NCBI GenBank assembly: GCA_018607835.1
Contig: JABBAS010000004.1
Span: forward strand, 16,744 to 60,255
Reading direction: 5' to 3'
Source: Methylobacillus sp.
GTDB taxonomy: Bacteria > Pseudomonadota > Gammaproteobacteria > Burkholderiales > Burkholderiaceae_C
Length of the DNA: 43,512 bases
Below the pieces are notes generated by a model. That model did not search any database. It was not told where the DNA came from and saw only the letters and a program-made list of their open reading frames with translations. The position numbers and the translations under genes are program-made. Positions 7,941-23,050 of the stretch are shown here, one piece after another; position 1 is the first letter of the stretch; each line of letters starts with the position of its first letter.

Positions 7941-8771
7941 TCATGTGGTGGTCGCTGAGGCACCGGACGCGGTTTCCGCCACCACCGATTGGGTCACGAT
8001 ATCAACGGCTTCTAGCGCGCCTTCCGTCAGTAAACGAGTCCCTGGCCAATCGAGTTTTTCGGGGGCAAAGTGAGCCATCGCTCCGCCAACATATATTTTC
8101 AGGTGGGGATTTAAGGCGTTACTGATGAGCTCGGGAATGGCGTGCGACAGGGCGGTCAACTGCCTGTCGGAAGAGATGGACAACATGACCGCATCAAACC
8201 AGTCGGATTGAAAAATTTGCTTGAGGTCGTTGATGTCTTGCGGTGAGGCCAGCGTAACGGTCCAGCCCGCCCGGCGGAAGAACTCACTCACCATAAAGGC
8301 GCCCATGCCGTGCTGCGAGTTGGGCTCTGTCATCAATAGCAGACTGAGTCCATTGGCCTCGGAGGCATCTTCTAATAAAAACTCTGAGCTGAACTCATGC
8401 AACAACTGGTGAAGCCTGGAAAACGCGATGGTGCCGTGTATGAAGTCCATGTCGTCGGACAACCAGCGCTCGCCAAGCAGCCGCGCAGCGGGTGTCAAGC
8501 CCAAGAGATAAATATCCGCGAGCGACTGTCCCTGCCGATGCCAAGCCCGCACGACTTTGCGCGCGTCTTCCATGCTCTGCAAGCTGGCCTCCGCAAGCGT
8601 CAGCACTTGGTGTTGGTCAAGCGCTAAATTAGGGTCGAAAGAGGTTCCACCGACCAGACGGGGGCTGGGGTCTTGCAGAAACCGCTTCTCAGGCGCGGGT
8701 GCGCGGACGCCCCACGGCTGTTCAGGCGATCTCTCCGGTTTCTCTATTTTAAATTTCTCCACTCCATCCAC
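7941..8771 (-). CDS. Cobalamin-binding antirepressor, AerR/PpaA family (second copy)
   Basis: A 276-residue AerR/PpaA-type protein located immediately upstream of ppsR, the position of aerR/ppaA in other purple bacteria. After a variable, proline-rich N terminus (about residues 1-50) come the helical cap with LTPAARLLGERW (Trp103) and a B12-binding domain. TEPNSQHGMG places His154 at the expected cobalt-ligand position, followed by VMLSISS and YVGGAM strands. In Rhodobacter the family relieves PpsR/CrtJ repression in response to light through cobalamin. The frame opens with GTG at 8771; a second GTG lies at 8762 and the true start is uncertain. The upstream region shared with bchF holds two PpsR boxes. 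Confidence 0.88.
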   Translation of the reverse strand: MDGVEKFKIEKPERSPEQPWGVRAPAPEKRFLQDPSPRLVGGTSFDPNLALDQHQVLTLAEASLQSMEDARKVVRAWHRQGQSLADIYLLGLTPAARLLGERWLSDDMDFIHGTIAFSRLHQLLHEFSSEFLLEDASEANGLSLLLMTEPNSQHGMGAFMVSEFFRRAGWTVTLASPQDINDLKQIFQSDWFDAVMLSISSDRQLTALSHAIPELISNALNPHLKIYVGGAMAHFAPEKLDWPGTRLLTEGALEAVDIVTQSVVAETASGASATTT

Positions 8772-8827
8772 CTATCGTTCAAATAGACCTGTCAAGTTTG
8801 TCTGAATTTGCTTGAACATGCCTTTAG

Positions 8828-8870
8828 TGTAAACCCTAGATAACAAAAATAGTGTCAATATTCGTTGACA
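8828..8870. promoter_or_regulatory. Tandem PpsR/CrtJ operators between aerR/ppaA and bchF
   Basis: TGT-N12-ACA motifs at 8828-8845 and 8853-8870 are separated by 7 bp. The second has perfect six-base arms, TGTCAA/TTGACA. They lie between the divergently oriented aerR/ppaA (minus) and bchF (plus), so one pair could control both the regulator and the long bchF-puh-crt array. Confidence 0.85.
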
Positions 8871-8893
8871 CATGGGTTTTCAAATCGTACAGT
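8865..8893 (+). promoter_or_regulatory. Predicted sigma70-type promoter of the bchF operon
   Basis: TTGACA at 8865-8870 and TACAGT at 8888-8893 are separated by exactly 17 bp. The -35 hexamer is the right half of the PpsR box at 8853-8870. Initiation near 8900 would leave a leader of about 25 bases, with AAGG ahead of the bchF ATG at 8925. Confidence 0.6.
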
Positions 8894-8924
8894 GACACCA
8901 GTTCATTCGATTTCAAGGTTTTTA

Positions 8925-10714
<1,790 letters not shown>

Positions 10715-12261
10715 GGAAGATCAAGATATGCAACTGACACTCTGGACATACGAAGGGCCACCGCATGTTGGTGCCATGCGTATTGCGACGGCAATGACTG
10801 ACGTGCATTACGTGTTACACGCGCCGCAGGGCGATACCTATGCCGACCTGTTGTTCACCATGATTGAGCGCTTGCCCAAGCGCCCACCAGTGACCTACAC
10901 CACCTTTCAAGCGCGCGATTTGGGCGGCGATACCGCTGAACTCTTTAAGACCGCCGCACGCGAGGCCTTTGAGCGCTTTGCGCCCAAGGCGATGTTGGTG
11001 GGCTCCTCATGCACCGCAGAGCTGATTCAAGACGACCCGGGTGGCTTGTGCAAGGCTCTGAACTTACCAGTGCCCGTGGTGGCGCTGGAGTTGCCGTCTT
11101 ACCAACGGAAAGAAAATTGGGGCGCCTCCGAAACTTTTTACCAGTTGGTACGCAACTTGGTAAAGCCCAACCGCGACGCCTCAGATAAAGCAGTAAAAAC
11201 CAAGCCTTGCTGCAACATCTTGGGGCCGACTGCGTTGGGTTTTAGACACCGTGATGACTTAAAAGAAATCACGACGTTGATCACTGGCTTGGGCATTGAT
11301 ATCAATGTGGTGGCACCTTTGACTGCGGCAACCGCCGATATCGAGCGCTTAGGTGATGCGGATTTCAACATTGTTCTCTACCCTGAAGTGGCCAATTTAA
11401 GTGCTCAGTGGTTACAAAAAAATTGCGGTCAAGCCTTCACCAAGACCATACCCATTGGCACGGGTGCAACCCGCGACTTCATTCGTGAAGTCGCCGAACT
11501 AGCGGGAATGGATCCCGAGCAAGCGTTGTTGGGTGCGATGTCGCGCGCTGCTTGGTATGCGAAGTCGGTGGACTCCACCTACCTCACCGGCAAGCGTGTG
11601 TTTGTATTTGGCGATGCGACGCATGCAGTGGCGGCCGCTAGGGTGGCGGCGCAAGAAATGGGCTTCACCGTTGTCGGTATCGGGACTTACAGCCGAGAGT
11701 TTGCTCGAGAGGTGCGAGAGGCCGCGAAAATCTACGGTGTTGAGGCGTTGATCAGCGATGACTATTTAGAAATTGAGGCGTGCATAGCCGAATTGAATCC
11801 CGAGTTGGTGCTAGGCACCCAGATGGAGCGTCATATCGCCAAGCGCCTGGGCGTGCCATGTGCGGTTATTTCAGCGCCTGTGCATGTACAAGACTTCCCC
11901 GCGCGCTACTCACCGCAAATGGGGTTTGAGGGTGCCAACGTCCTTTTTGATACCTGGGTACATCCACTCATGATGGGTCTTGAGGAGCATCTCATTGGCA
12001 TGTTCAGAGGCGATACAGAGTTCCATGAGGATGCAGCGCCATCGCATTTAGGTGGTGGTGTGCACAGTCAGACGAGCGCGGCACCGCATGCCCCCCTTAC
12101 GGACACCAGCGGCCAAGGGCCCATTGTGGTGGCGCAATGGGATAGCGGGGCAGAGAAAGAGCTTAAAAAAATACCGTTTTTCGTACGCGGCAAGGCCAAG
12201 CGAAATACGGAGGCATACGCGATAGAGCGTGGCGTGGCGTTGATTACAACGGAGACCCTTT

Positions 12262-16961
<4,700 letters not shown>

Positions 16962-16972
16962 GAGCTAGACGA

Positions 16973-17671
16973 ATGAGCGATATGACCTACGAGCAACGGC
17001 GCGGTGAGATAGCGCATTACTTCGATCGCACAGCGGTGGCCGCGTGGGAGAAGCTAACGTCGGATGCGCCTGTGGGTCGCATTCGTGCGTCTGTGCGTGC
17101 GGGTCGCGATCAAATGCGCGCCACCATCGTTTCGTGGTTGGGTGAGGATCTCACGGGGAAACGGGTCTTAGATGCAGGCTGTGGCACCGGCGCCTTGGCG
17201 GTCGAGGCGGCGCGCCGGGGAGCCGAAGTGGTGGCCATTGACCTGTCGCCTACGTTGGTGGATCTAGCGCGCGAGCGCATACCTGCGGATGTGGCGGATA
17301 GGGTGACCTTCAAAAGCGGTGACATGCTGGGTAAGGAGTTGGGGACGTTTGACCATGTGGTCGCCATGGACTCGATCATTCATTACCAAATAGAAGATGC
17401 CATCGATGCGCTCTCGCAACTGGCAGATCGGACCAGCGGATCCATCATCTTTACCTTTGCGCCGCGTACACCGCTGCTTGCCGCCATGATTTCCATTGGT
17501 CGCTTGTTACCCAAAAGTGACCGTGCACCGTGGCTGCAACCCATGGCTGAAAAGCGTATTGGTGAATTAATGGACACGCATGAAACCCTAGAGGGGTGGA
17601 GGTGTGCACGCACTCATCGGGTGTCCAGCGGGTTTTATAAATCACAAGCCATGGAATGGGTACACGCATGA
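16973..17671 (+). CDS. bchM: Mg-protoporphyrin IX O-methyltransferase BchM
   Basis: BchM transfers a methyl group from S-adenosylmethionine to the C13 propionate of Mg-protoporphyrin IX, the substrate of the AcsF cyclase. The SAM-binding motif I VLDAGCGTGALAVEAARRG lies near residues 64-82, and motif VVAIDLSP follows. The C terminus has the family segment CARTHRVSSGFYKSQAMEW. The start is taken at ATG 16973 (MSDMTYEQRR); the frame opens upstream with TTG at 16958 without support. Its TGA overlaps the lhaA ATG. Confidence 0.94.
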   Translation: MSDMTYEQRRGEIAHYFDRTAVAAWEKLTSDAPVGRIRASVRAGRDQMRATIVSWLGEDLTGKRVLDAGCGTGALAVEAARRGAEVVAIDLSPTLVDLARERIPADVADRVTFKSGDMLGKELGTFDHVVAMDSIIHYQIEDAIDALSQLADRTSGSIIFTFAPRTPLLAAMISIGRLLPKSDRAPWLQPMAEKRIGELMDTHETLEGWRCARTHRVSSGFYKSQAMEWVHA

Positions 17672-19104
17672 GAGCCACAACGTTCTCAAAATTTGCTAAG
17701 CAGATTCCACTGAGTTGGCTTCCGTTTGCGGATGCTGCGAGCGATGGATTGCCGATGGCGCGACTGCTTCGTTTATCGCTGTTCAAGTTCACGATGGGCG
17801 CAACCACCGCCTTGATGATCGGAACCCTCAACCGGGTGATGATTGTGGAGCTGAACGTGTCGGCTTGGCTGGTCGCCATGATGCTGGCGTTGCCGCTGTT
17901 GGTGGCACCGTTCCGTGCCGTCACAGGCTATCGGTCCGATGTGCACATATCCGCATTCGGATGGCGTCGTGTGCCCTATATGTGGGGCGGGACGTTGATT
18001 CAATTTTTGGGCCTTGCGGTCATGCCATTTGCGCTGTTGGTCTTATCGGGCGGCGGTCAGGTGGCCGTGCCTGCGTGGGTGGGTCCGGGTGCCGCAGCCA
18101 TTGCCTTTTTGATGGTGGGCGCTGGCTTGCAAACCTCACAAACAGCGGGTTTGGCGTTGGCAACCGATCAGGCAAGCGAGGATACGCGACCGCGTGTGGT
18201 CACCATGCTTTACACCATGTTGTTGGTGGGTGCCGTTTCTGGCAGCGTGGCTTACAGCTACCTTCTGTCGGACTTTACGCCTGAAATTTTGGTTCAAGTG
18301 GTGCAAGGAACGGCACTCATGGTGCTGGTCCTGAACGCCGTGGCGTTATGGAAGCAAGAGCCACGTAACCCAGAGCGCGTTGCCGCGATGCGCAAAGAGG
18401 TTCGGCTGCCGTTTAGACAGGCTTGGGCGGATTTCATTGCCTTGCCACAGGCCAAGCGCTTTTTGTTGGCGACCGCACTGGGGACGATGGCGTTTCATAT
18501 GCAAGACATCATCCTTGAGCCCTACGGCGGAGAGATTCTTAATTTAAGTGTGGGGGCGACCAGCGCCCTGACGGCGATGTTGGCCTCTGGCGGCTTGTTG
18601 GGCTTTTATGTGGCGGGACGTCAGTTGGCGAAGCATGTCGACCCTATGCGCGTTGCCGCCTACGGCTTGTTGGTCGCCTTGCCCGCTTTCTCCGCTGTTA
18701 TTTTCTCTGCGCCATTGGAGGCGGGGTGGTTGTTCCGCTTGGGCGCCTTAGGTATCGGCTTGGGTGGTGGTTTATTTGCGGTAGGGACCTTGTTCACCGC
18801 CATGCGCATAGAGGCGGCGTATATCGGCCTTGCATTGGGCGCGTGGGGTGCCGTCCAGTCCGCGTCCGCCGGCATTGCCATGTTCTTTGGTGGCGCTATG
18901 CGTGACGTGATGAGTGTTTTAGTTGAAAACGGAACGCTAGGTCCCGCCCTAACGGATGCGTCGGTGGCCTACAGCATGGTCTATCACTTTGAAATGCTTT
19001 TGCTCTTCCTGGCGCTTGTCGCGGTGGGCCCTTTGGTTAAAAGCAGCCGTTTTCCCATCACCCCCCATTCCCAACCTCTCGGCTTAGCCGAGTCACGTGT
19101 TTAG
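17668..19104 (+). CDS. lhaA: LH1 assembly factor LhaA (PucC family MFS)
   Basis: A 478-residue, twelve-helix PucC-family protein located between bchM and puhA, as LhaA (Orf477) is in Rhodobacter. LhaA is needed for efficient assembly of the LH1 ring around the reaction centre. Hallmarks are TTALMIGTLNRVMIVELNV, VAPFRAVTGYRSD, GWRRVPYMWGGTLIQF and FHMQDIILEPYGGEIL. The ATG at 17668 overlaps the bchM stop (ATGA) and is preferred over the ATG four codons earlier. It is a paralogue of the carrier at 4074-5420 but carries the longer loop typical of LhaA. Confidence 0.92.
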   Translation: MRATTFSKFAKQIPLSWLPFADAASDGLPMARLLRLSLFKFTMGATTALMIGTLNRVMIVELNVSAWLVAMMLALPLLVAPFRAVTGYRSDVHISAFGWRRVPYMWGGTLIQFLGLAVMPFALLVLSGGGQVAVPAWVGPGAAAIAFLMVGAGLQTSQTAGLALATDQASEDTRPRVVTMLYTMLLVGAVSGSVAYSYLLSDFTPEILVQVVQGTALMVLVLNAVALWKQEPRNPERVAAMRKEVRLPFRQAWADFIALPQAKRFLLATALGTMAFHMQDIILEPYGGEILNLSVGATSALTAMLASGGLLGFYVAGRQLAKHVDPMRVAAYGLLVALPAFSAVIFSAPLEAGWLFRLGALGIGLGGGLFAVGTLFTAMRIEAAYIGLALGAWGAVQSASAGIAMFFGGAMRDVMSVLVENGTLGPALTDASVAYSMVYHFEMLLLFLALVAVGPLVKSSRFPITPHSQPLGLAESRV

Positions 19105-19126
19105 TTGTTTACAAGGAGAAGTCGCT

Positions 19127-19888
19127 ATGCAAACTGTTGGAAACATCACGGGCTATGTCGATATAGCACAATTATTACTGTATGCGTTTTGGATATTTTT
19201 CGCCGGTCTTATCTATTACCTTGTGCGCGAAAATCACCGCGAAGGTTATCCCATGGAGTCCAGTACGAATGGACGCGTCGTGGTATCTGGCTTTCCGATC
19301 CCGGAGCCAAAAACGTTCTTGCTGGAGGGTGGCAGGAGCGTGACCGTGCCGGATCTCTCCCGCCAAGAGCCGGCCTATAAGGCAGCGCCCTTGACGCCAA
19401 GCTCCGGTGAGCCACTGGTGCCGACAGGTGATGCCATGTTGTCTGAGGCGGGTCCGGGTGCTTACTCAAATCGCGAGGATGTGCCGGAGATGACCACGCA
19501 CGGAGAGCCCTTGATCCAGCCGCTGCGCGTGGCCCAAGCGTTCTCGGTTGCGCCGCAGGACGTGGATCCCAGAGGCTTACCCGTGATGGCCGGCGACGGC
19601 AAGCTCGGCGGTACGGTGAAAGATATCTGGGTGGACTCGGCTGAGATGATGTTCCGATATCTGGAAGTAGAAACGCCAGAAGGTGCGGCGGTATTGCTAC
19701 CCATGACCTTTGCAGTGATACGTAGAAACCAGGTGGAAGTCGATGCCATTTACGCACGTCACTTTGCGGCAGTGCCGACGTTGAAAAACCCAAATCAGAT
19801 CACCAAGCTTGAGGAAGAGAAGGTCAGCGCCTATTACGGCGGCGGCACCTTGTATGCAGACCCCGTGCGCGGTGAGCCCCTGATTTGA
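19127..19888 (+). CDS. puhA: Photosynthetic reaction centre H subunit
   Basis: PuhA is the H subunit that caps the cytoplasmic face of the reaction centre and controls proton uptake to QB. The 253-residue protein has one transmembrane helix near the N terminus (about residues 12-31, IAQLLLYAFWIFFAGLIYYL), followed by RENHREGYPMES. The cytoplasmic PRC-barrel domain includes VDPRGLPVMAGDG, GTVKDIWVDSAEMMFRYLEVE and VNGI-type strands, and ends TKLEEEKVSAYYGGG. AAGGAG at 19113-19118 positions the ATG at 19127; the longer reading from 19097 overlaps lhaA and has no ribosome site. Confidence 0.97.
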   Translation: MQTVGNITGYVDIAQLLLYAFWIFFAGLIYYLVRENHREGYPMESSTNGRVVVSGFPIPEPKTFLLEGGRSVTVPDLSRQEPAYKAAPLTPSSGEPLVPTGDAMLSEAGPGAYSNREDVPEMTTHGEPLIQPLRVAQAFSVAPQDVDPRGLPVMAGDGKLGGTVKDIWVDSAEMMFRYLEVETPEGAAVLLPMTFAVIRRNQVEVDAIYARHFAAVPTLKNPNQITKLEEEKVSAYYGGGTLYADPVRGEPLI

Positions 19889-19940
19889 TATCTGTTTCTT
19901 TGCGCGATACGTTGAATAGAAAGTTTGTTGGAGCACGAAT

Positions 19941-20612
19941 ATGCCAATAGAAAACATGGGTCATGAGCACGAGATTGAGCCTCAATTTGGATTGCCTGAG
20001 CGCCTGCCTTCTGGCGAGGTGCTGGTTTGGCAGGGGTCGCCTGATGTGCGTGCCTTGGCAAATTCGGCCTTCCACTTTAAAAAGCTGGTGGCCTACTTTG
20101 CGTTACTCGCTTTGGCCTGTGCGTGGCCAGTCATACAAAGTGGCTTTGATCCCATGGCACTGGTGGTGGCACTGAAGTGGATTGTTCCCATTGCGTTCAT
20201 TGGGCTCGCAACCGTATGGACCTTGGCGTACATGACCGCACGCACAACGGTGTACACCCTGACCAACAAACGCATGGTGATGCGGGTTGGCGTGGTGCTC
20301 ACCGTGTCTTTCAACTTCCCACTGAAGCAAATCGCCTCAGCGGACGTTCGTCGCTTGGCTAACGGCTTTGGGGATATCACCTTGGCTTTGAAAGGCTCTG
20401 ACCGCATCGCTTGGGTACATCTGTGGCCCAGCGTGCGTGCATGGCGTATTACCAAGCCAGAGCCCACCTTACGCGCAGTAGCGGATGTGGAGGCGCTCTC
20501 TTTAAAGTTGCGCGAGGCTTGGGCCAGTGAGACCGGTTTGTCCGGTGCACCGATGGCATCCATGCGTGATGCGGAGCAGGCGTCTCCCAATCTACAAGTG
20601 AGTCCAACATGA
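19941..20612 (+). CDS. puhB: Photosynthetic complex assembly protein PuhB
   Basis: PuhB is a reaction-centre assembly factor encoded downstream of puhA in purple bacteria. The 223-residue chain begins with the family segment LPERLPSGEVLVWQGSPD. Transmembrane helices follow near residues 48-65, 72-92 and around 130, and a PH-like (bPH2) domain includes VYTLTNKRMVMRVGVVL and IASADVRRLANGFGDITL. A 52-bp gap separates it from puhA. It is coupled to puhC through ATGA at 20609-20612. Confidence 0.92.
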   Translation: MPIENMGHEHEIEPQFGLPERLPSGEVLVWQGSPDVRALANSAFHFKKLVAYFALLALACAWPVIQSGFDPMALVVALKWIVPIAFIGLATVWTLAYMTARTTVYTLTNKRMVMRVGVVLTVSFNFPLKQIASADVRRLANGFGDITLALKGSDRIAWVHLWPSVRAWRITKPEPTLRAVADVEALSLKLREAWASETGLSGAPMASMRDAEQASPNLQVSPT

Positions 20613-21079
20613 GCCACGTTTATACCGGGCGTAGTCGCCCAGCACCCGGCGCAGACACCTTTCCCCGTTGGGTCCTGTTTTGTGCCGGTGGCATCCTAGC
20701 CTTGTCTCTGATCTCGGTTGGCTTGGTGCGACTAACGGGTAACGGTCCTGACCAGCTGGCGGCGGCGCCAACCGCTCAGCGCTCCTTGGTCTTCTTAGAT
20801 AGCCAGGATGGTGGCGTGCGTGTAGAGGATGGTGCAACCGGTCAGATGCTGACCGTGCTGCATGGCGAGCAGGGCTTTGTGCGCGGCGCATTGCGGGCTT
20901 TGAGTAGAGAGCGTTACGCCCGCGGTATTGGCTCGTCTCAGCCTTTCGACCTGATTGCGAGAGTCGATGGTCGGCTAACACTGCTAGACCCCGCCACAGG
21001 GCAAACGGTGGACTTGGAGTCCTTTGGACCCACGAACGCCGGTCAATTTGGCCAGTTTTTGCACATGCAAGCCAACTGA
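20609..21079 (+). CDS. puhC: Photosynthetic complex assembly protein PuhC
   Basis: PuhC is a membrane-anchored protein required for full RC-LH1 assembly in Rhodobacter. It has 156 residues, with one transmembrane helix near residues 22-43 and a periplasmic domain. That domain contains RSLVFLDSQDGGVRVEDGATG and LHGEQGFVRGALRALSRER, which fit the family. Position between puhB and acsF supports the call. Confidence 0.88.
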   Translation: MSHVYTGRSRPAPGADTFPRWVLFCAGGILALSLISVGLVRLTGNGPDQLAAAPTAQRSLVFLDSQDGGVRVEDGATGQMLTVLHGEQGFVRGALRALSRERYARGIGSSQPFDLIARVDGRLTLLDPATGQTVDLESFGPTNAGQFGQFLHMQAN

Positions 21080-21122
21080 CACCCCACGATTTTAAATAGC
21101 GACAGAACCGGAGAAACTGTAT

Positions 21123-22199
21123 ATGCAAGCGACGCCTGAAATCAACAATGCACAGAAGGCATCCGAAAAAGCTGTCGAGTCTACGATGCTTAGCCCGCGG
21201 TTCTACACCACCGACTTCGCCGCGATGGATCGATTGGATATCTCTCCCGTGAGAGCCGATTGGGACCGCATGATGGCCGAGTACGAGGGTGACAATAACC
21301 ACGATCACTTCCAGCGCGACGAGCAGTTTGCGGAGGAGCTGGCCGATCGTTTTTCGCAGGTGCGACCAGAGATGCGCCAAGAGTTTCTGGACTTTTTAAT
21401 CTCGTCGCTGACCTCTGAATTTTCCGGTTGTATTTTGTACAACGAAATTTTCAAAAACGTAAAAAACCCAGATATCAAGCAATTAATGCGGTACATGGCG
21501 CGCGATGAGTCGCGTCATGCCAGCTTCCTAAACCAGTCATTGAAAGACTTCGGTTTGGGTATTGACCTTGGCAACTTGAAGCGAACCAAGGCGTACACGT
21601 ATTTCAAGCCAAAGTACATTTTCTATGCAACGTACTTATCCGAGAAAATCGGCTACGCACGTTACATCACTATCTTTCGACAGCTTGAGAAAAACCCTGA
21701 CAAGCGATTCCACCCTATCTTCCGGTGGTTCGAACGGTGGTGTAACGACGAGTTCCGTCATGGCGAGTCGTTTGCTCTGATCATGCGCGCCAACCCCCAT
21801 TTGCTGCGCGGTGGCAATGTCTATTGGATTCGCTTTTTCTTGGTGGCGGTCTACGCCACCATGTATGTGCGTGATCACACGCGCCCCATGCTGCACGAGG
21901 AGATGGGCCTAGAGTCGTCGACTTATGACTACGAGGTGTTTCGTATTACCAATGAAATCACCAAGCAAGTTTTCCCCATCAGCTTAGACATAGACAGCCC
22001 GGCTTTCCGCGCGTGTATGTCGCGTCTATTTCACGTGCAAACACAAATGGATAAGGCCAAGGCAAAAGGTGGCCTCATTGGCCATATCCAGCGTGCCGGT
22101 TGGGCGGTTTCTGGCGCCTTCACCTTCGCCCGCTTGTACTTCCTACCCGTTAAACAGCATGCGTTGCCTGAGCAAATTCGCATGGTGCCCGCGTGGTGA
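21123..22199 (+). CDS. acsF: Aerobic Mg-protoporphyrin IX monomethyl ester cyclase
   Basis: AcsF is the O2-dependent di-iron oxidative cyclase that forms the fifth ring (E) of bacteriochlorophyll from Mg-protoporphyrin IX 13-monomethyl ester. The 358-residue protein carries ferritin-like di-iron motifs: EIFKN in helix one, [13 protein letters not shown] (ExxxRH), and [14 protein letters not shown] conserved block [20 protein letters not shown] lies between them. GGAGAAAC precedes the ATG. Dependence on O2 together with the absence of bchE from this cluster fits an organism that makes pigment aerobically. Some purple bacteria use an additional small subunit (BciE); none is visible here. Confidence 0.95.
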   Translation: MQATPEINNAQKASEKAVESTMLSPRFYTTDFAAMDRLDISPVRADWDRMMAEYEGDNNHDHFQRDEQFAEELADRFSQVRPEMRQEFLDFLISSLTSEFSGCILYNEIFKNVKNPDIKQLMRYMARDESRHASFLNQSLKDFGLGIDLGNLKRTKAYTYFKPKYIFYATYLSEKIGYARYITIFRQLEKNPDKRFHPIFRWFERWCNDEFRHGESFALIMRANPHLLRGGNVYWIRFFLVAVYATMYVRDHTRPMLHEEMGLESSTYDYEVFRITNEITKQVFPISLDIDSPAFRACMSRLFHVQTQMDKAKAKGGLIGHIQRAGWAVSGAFTFARLYFLPVKQHALPEQIRMVPAW

Positions 22200-22229
22200 T
22201 GCGGTGATTGAGAAAGCGGGACGCCAAGC

Positions 22230-23036
22230 ATGAGTGATGTCTTTATGGCGCTCGGGTTTGCGATTTTTATCTGGTGGTTCAGCACGGGTATCGTGATCCT
22301 ACTGAACCGTATGTCGCGCTCGGCGGTCACCATGAGTCTGGTGATCTCCTCGGTGCTGAGTCTTGGCGCTCTGTTTGCGCTCGACCATACGGCGAATCAA
22401 ACCGGTGTTGCGGCAAGCTATTGCGCATTCACCAGTGCATTGCTGGTATGGGGGTGGAATGAGTTGAGCTTTCTGACCGGCTGGATTACTGGCCCCCAAA
22501 AAACAGCGATCGCACCGACGACGTCGGGTTGGCCGCGTTTCATAGCGTCTTTTAGAGCCGTGTTGTGGCATGAAATTGGCATTTTATTGGTGGGTGTGGC
22601 GATTGTTGTATTGACCTGGAATGCGCCCAACCAAGTGGGTACCGCCACCTATATGGTGTTGTGGGTGATGCGCACCAGCGCTAAGCTCAATTTGTACTTC
22701 GGCGTGCGCAATCTGAGCGAGGCCTTTTTACCCGGTCACTTGGCGTACTTGCAAAGCTTTTTTAAACGTCGGCGCATGAATGCGTTCTTTCCGTTCGCGG
22801 TCCTTTGCGCCAGTGTGTATTTGTGGTTGCTTGTTAGCGCTGCCAGCAGTCCGTTGGCCAGCACGTCGCAGGTGGTGGGTACCGTCTTGGTGAGCACGCT
22901 GCTGGCGTTGGCGATTATTGAGCATCTGATGCTGGTGTTGCCAGTGGACACAACGGCACTGTGGCGATGGGCCATCAGAAAGCAGCCAGCGACGAACGCA
23001 TCAGTGGCATTCACCAGCTCGGTGGCTCCTAAATGA
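22230..23036 (+). CDS. puhE: PuhE-type membrane protein (DUF3623)
   Basis: A 268-residue hydrophobic protein with about seven membrane helices, located directly after acsF as puhE (Orf292) is in other clusters. Family-like segments are WWFSTGIVILLNRM, AFTSALLVWGWNELSFLTGWITGPQ, VLWVMRTSAKLNLYFGVRNLSEAFLP and FKRRRMNAFFPFAV. Loss of PuhE in Rhodobacter alters bacteriochlorophyll output and RC assembly, but its biochemical role is not known. crtI starts 14 bp after its stop. Confidence 0.88.
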   Translation: MSDVFMALGFAIFIWWFSTGIVILLNRMSRSAVTMSLVISSVLSLGALFALDHTANQTGVAASYCAFTSALLVWGWNELSFLTGWITGPQKTAIAPTTSGWPRFIASFRAVLWHEIGILLVGVAIVVLTWNAPNQVGTATYMVLWVMRTSAKLNLYFGVRNLSEAFLPGHLAYLQSFFKRRRMNAFFPFAVLCASVYLWLLVSAASSPLASTSQVVGTVLVSTLLALAIIEHLMLVLPVDTTALWRWAIRKQPATNASVAFTSSVAPK

Positions 23037-23050
23037 AAGTCAGGTAACCC

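Noticed and set aside
8799-8818. Third PpsR box upstream of aerR/ppaA
   Set aside because: The spacing is 14 bases; two correct boxes lie next to it.
8865-8924. N-terminal extension of BchF from 8865
   Set aside because: It would start inside the PpsR operator and promoter; family resemblance begins after the ATG at 8925, which has AAGG upstream.
19209-19793. Long minus-strand frame opposite puhA (194 codons)
   Set aside because: It is a shadow of the GC-rich puhA codons, with Arg/Pro/Ser-rich low-complexity translation and no family features.
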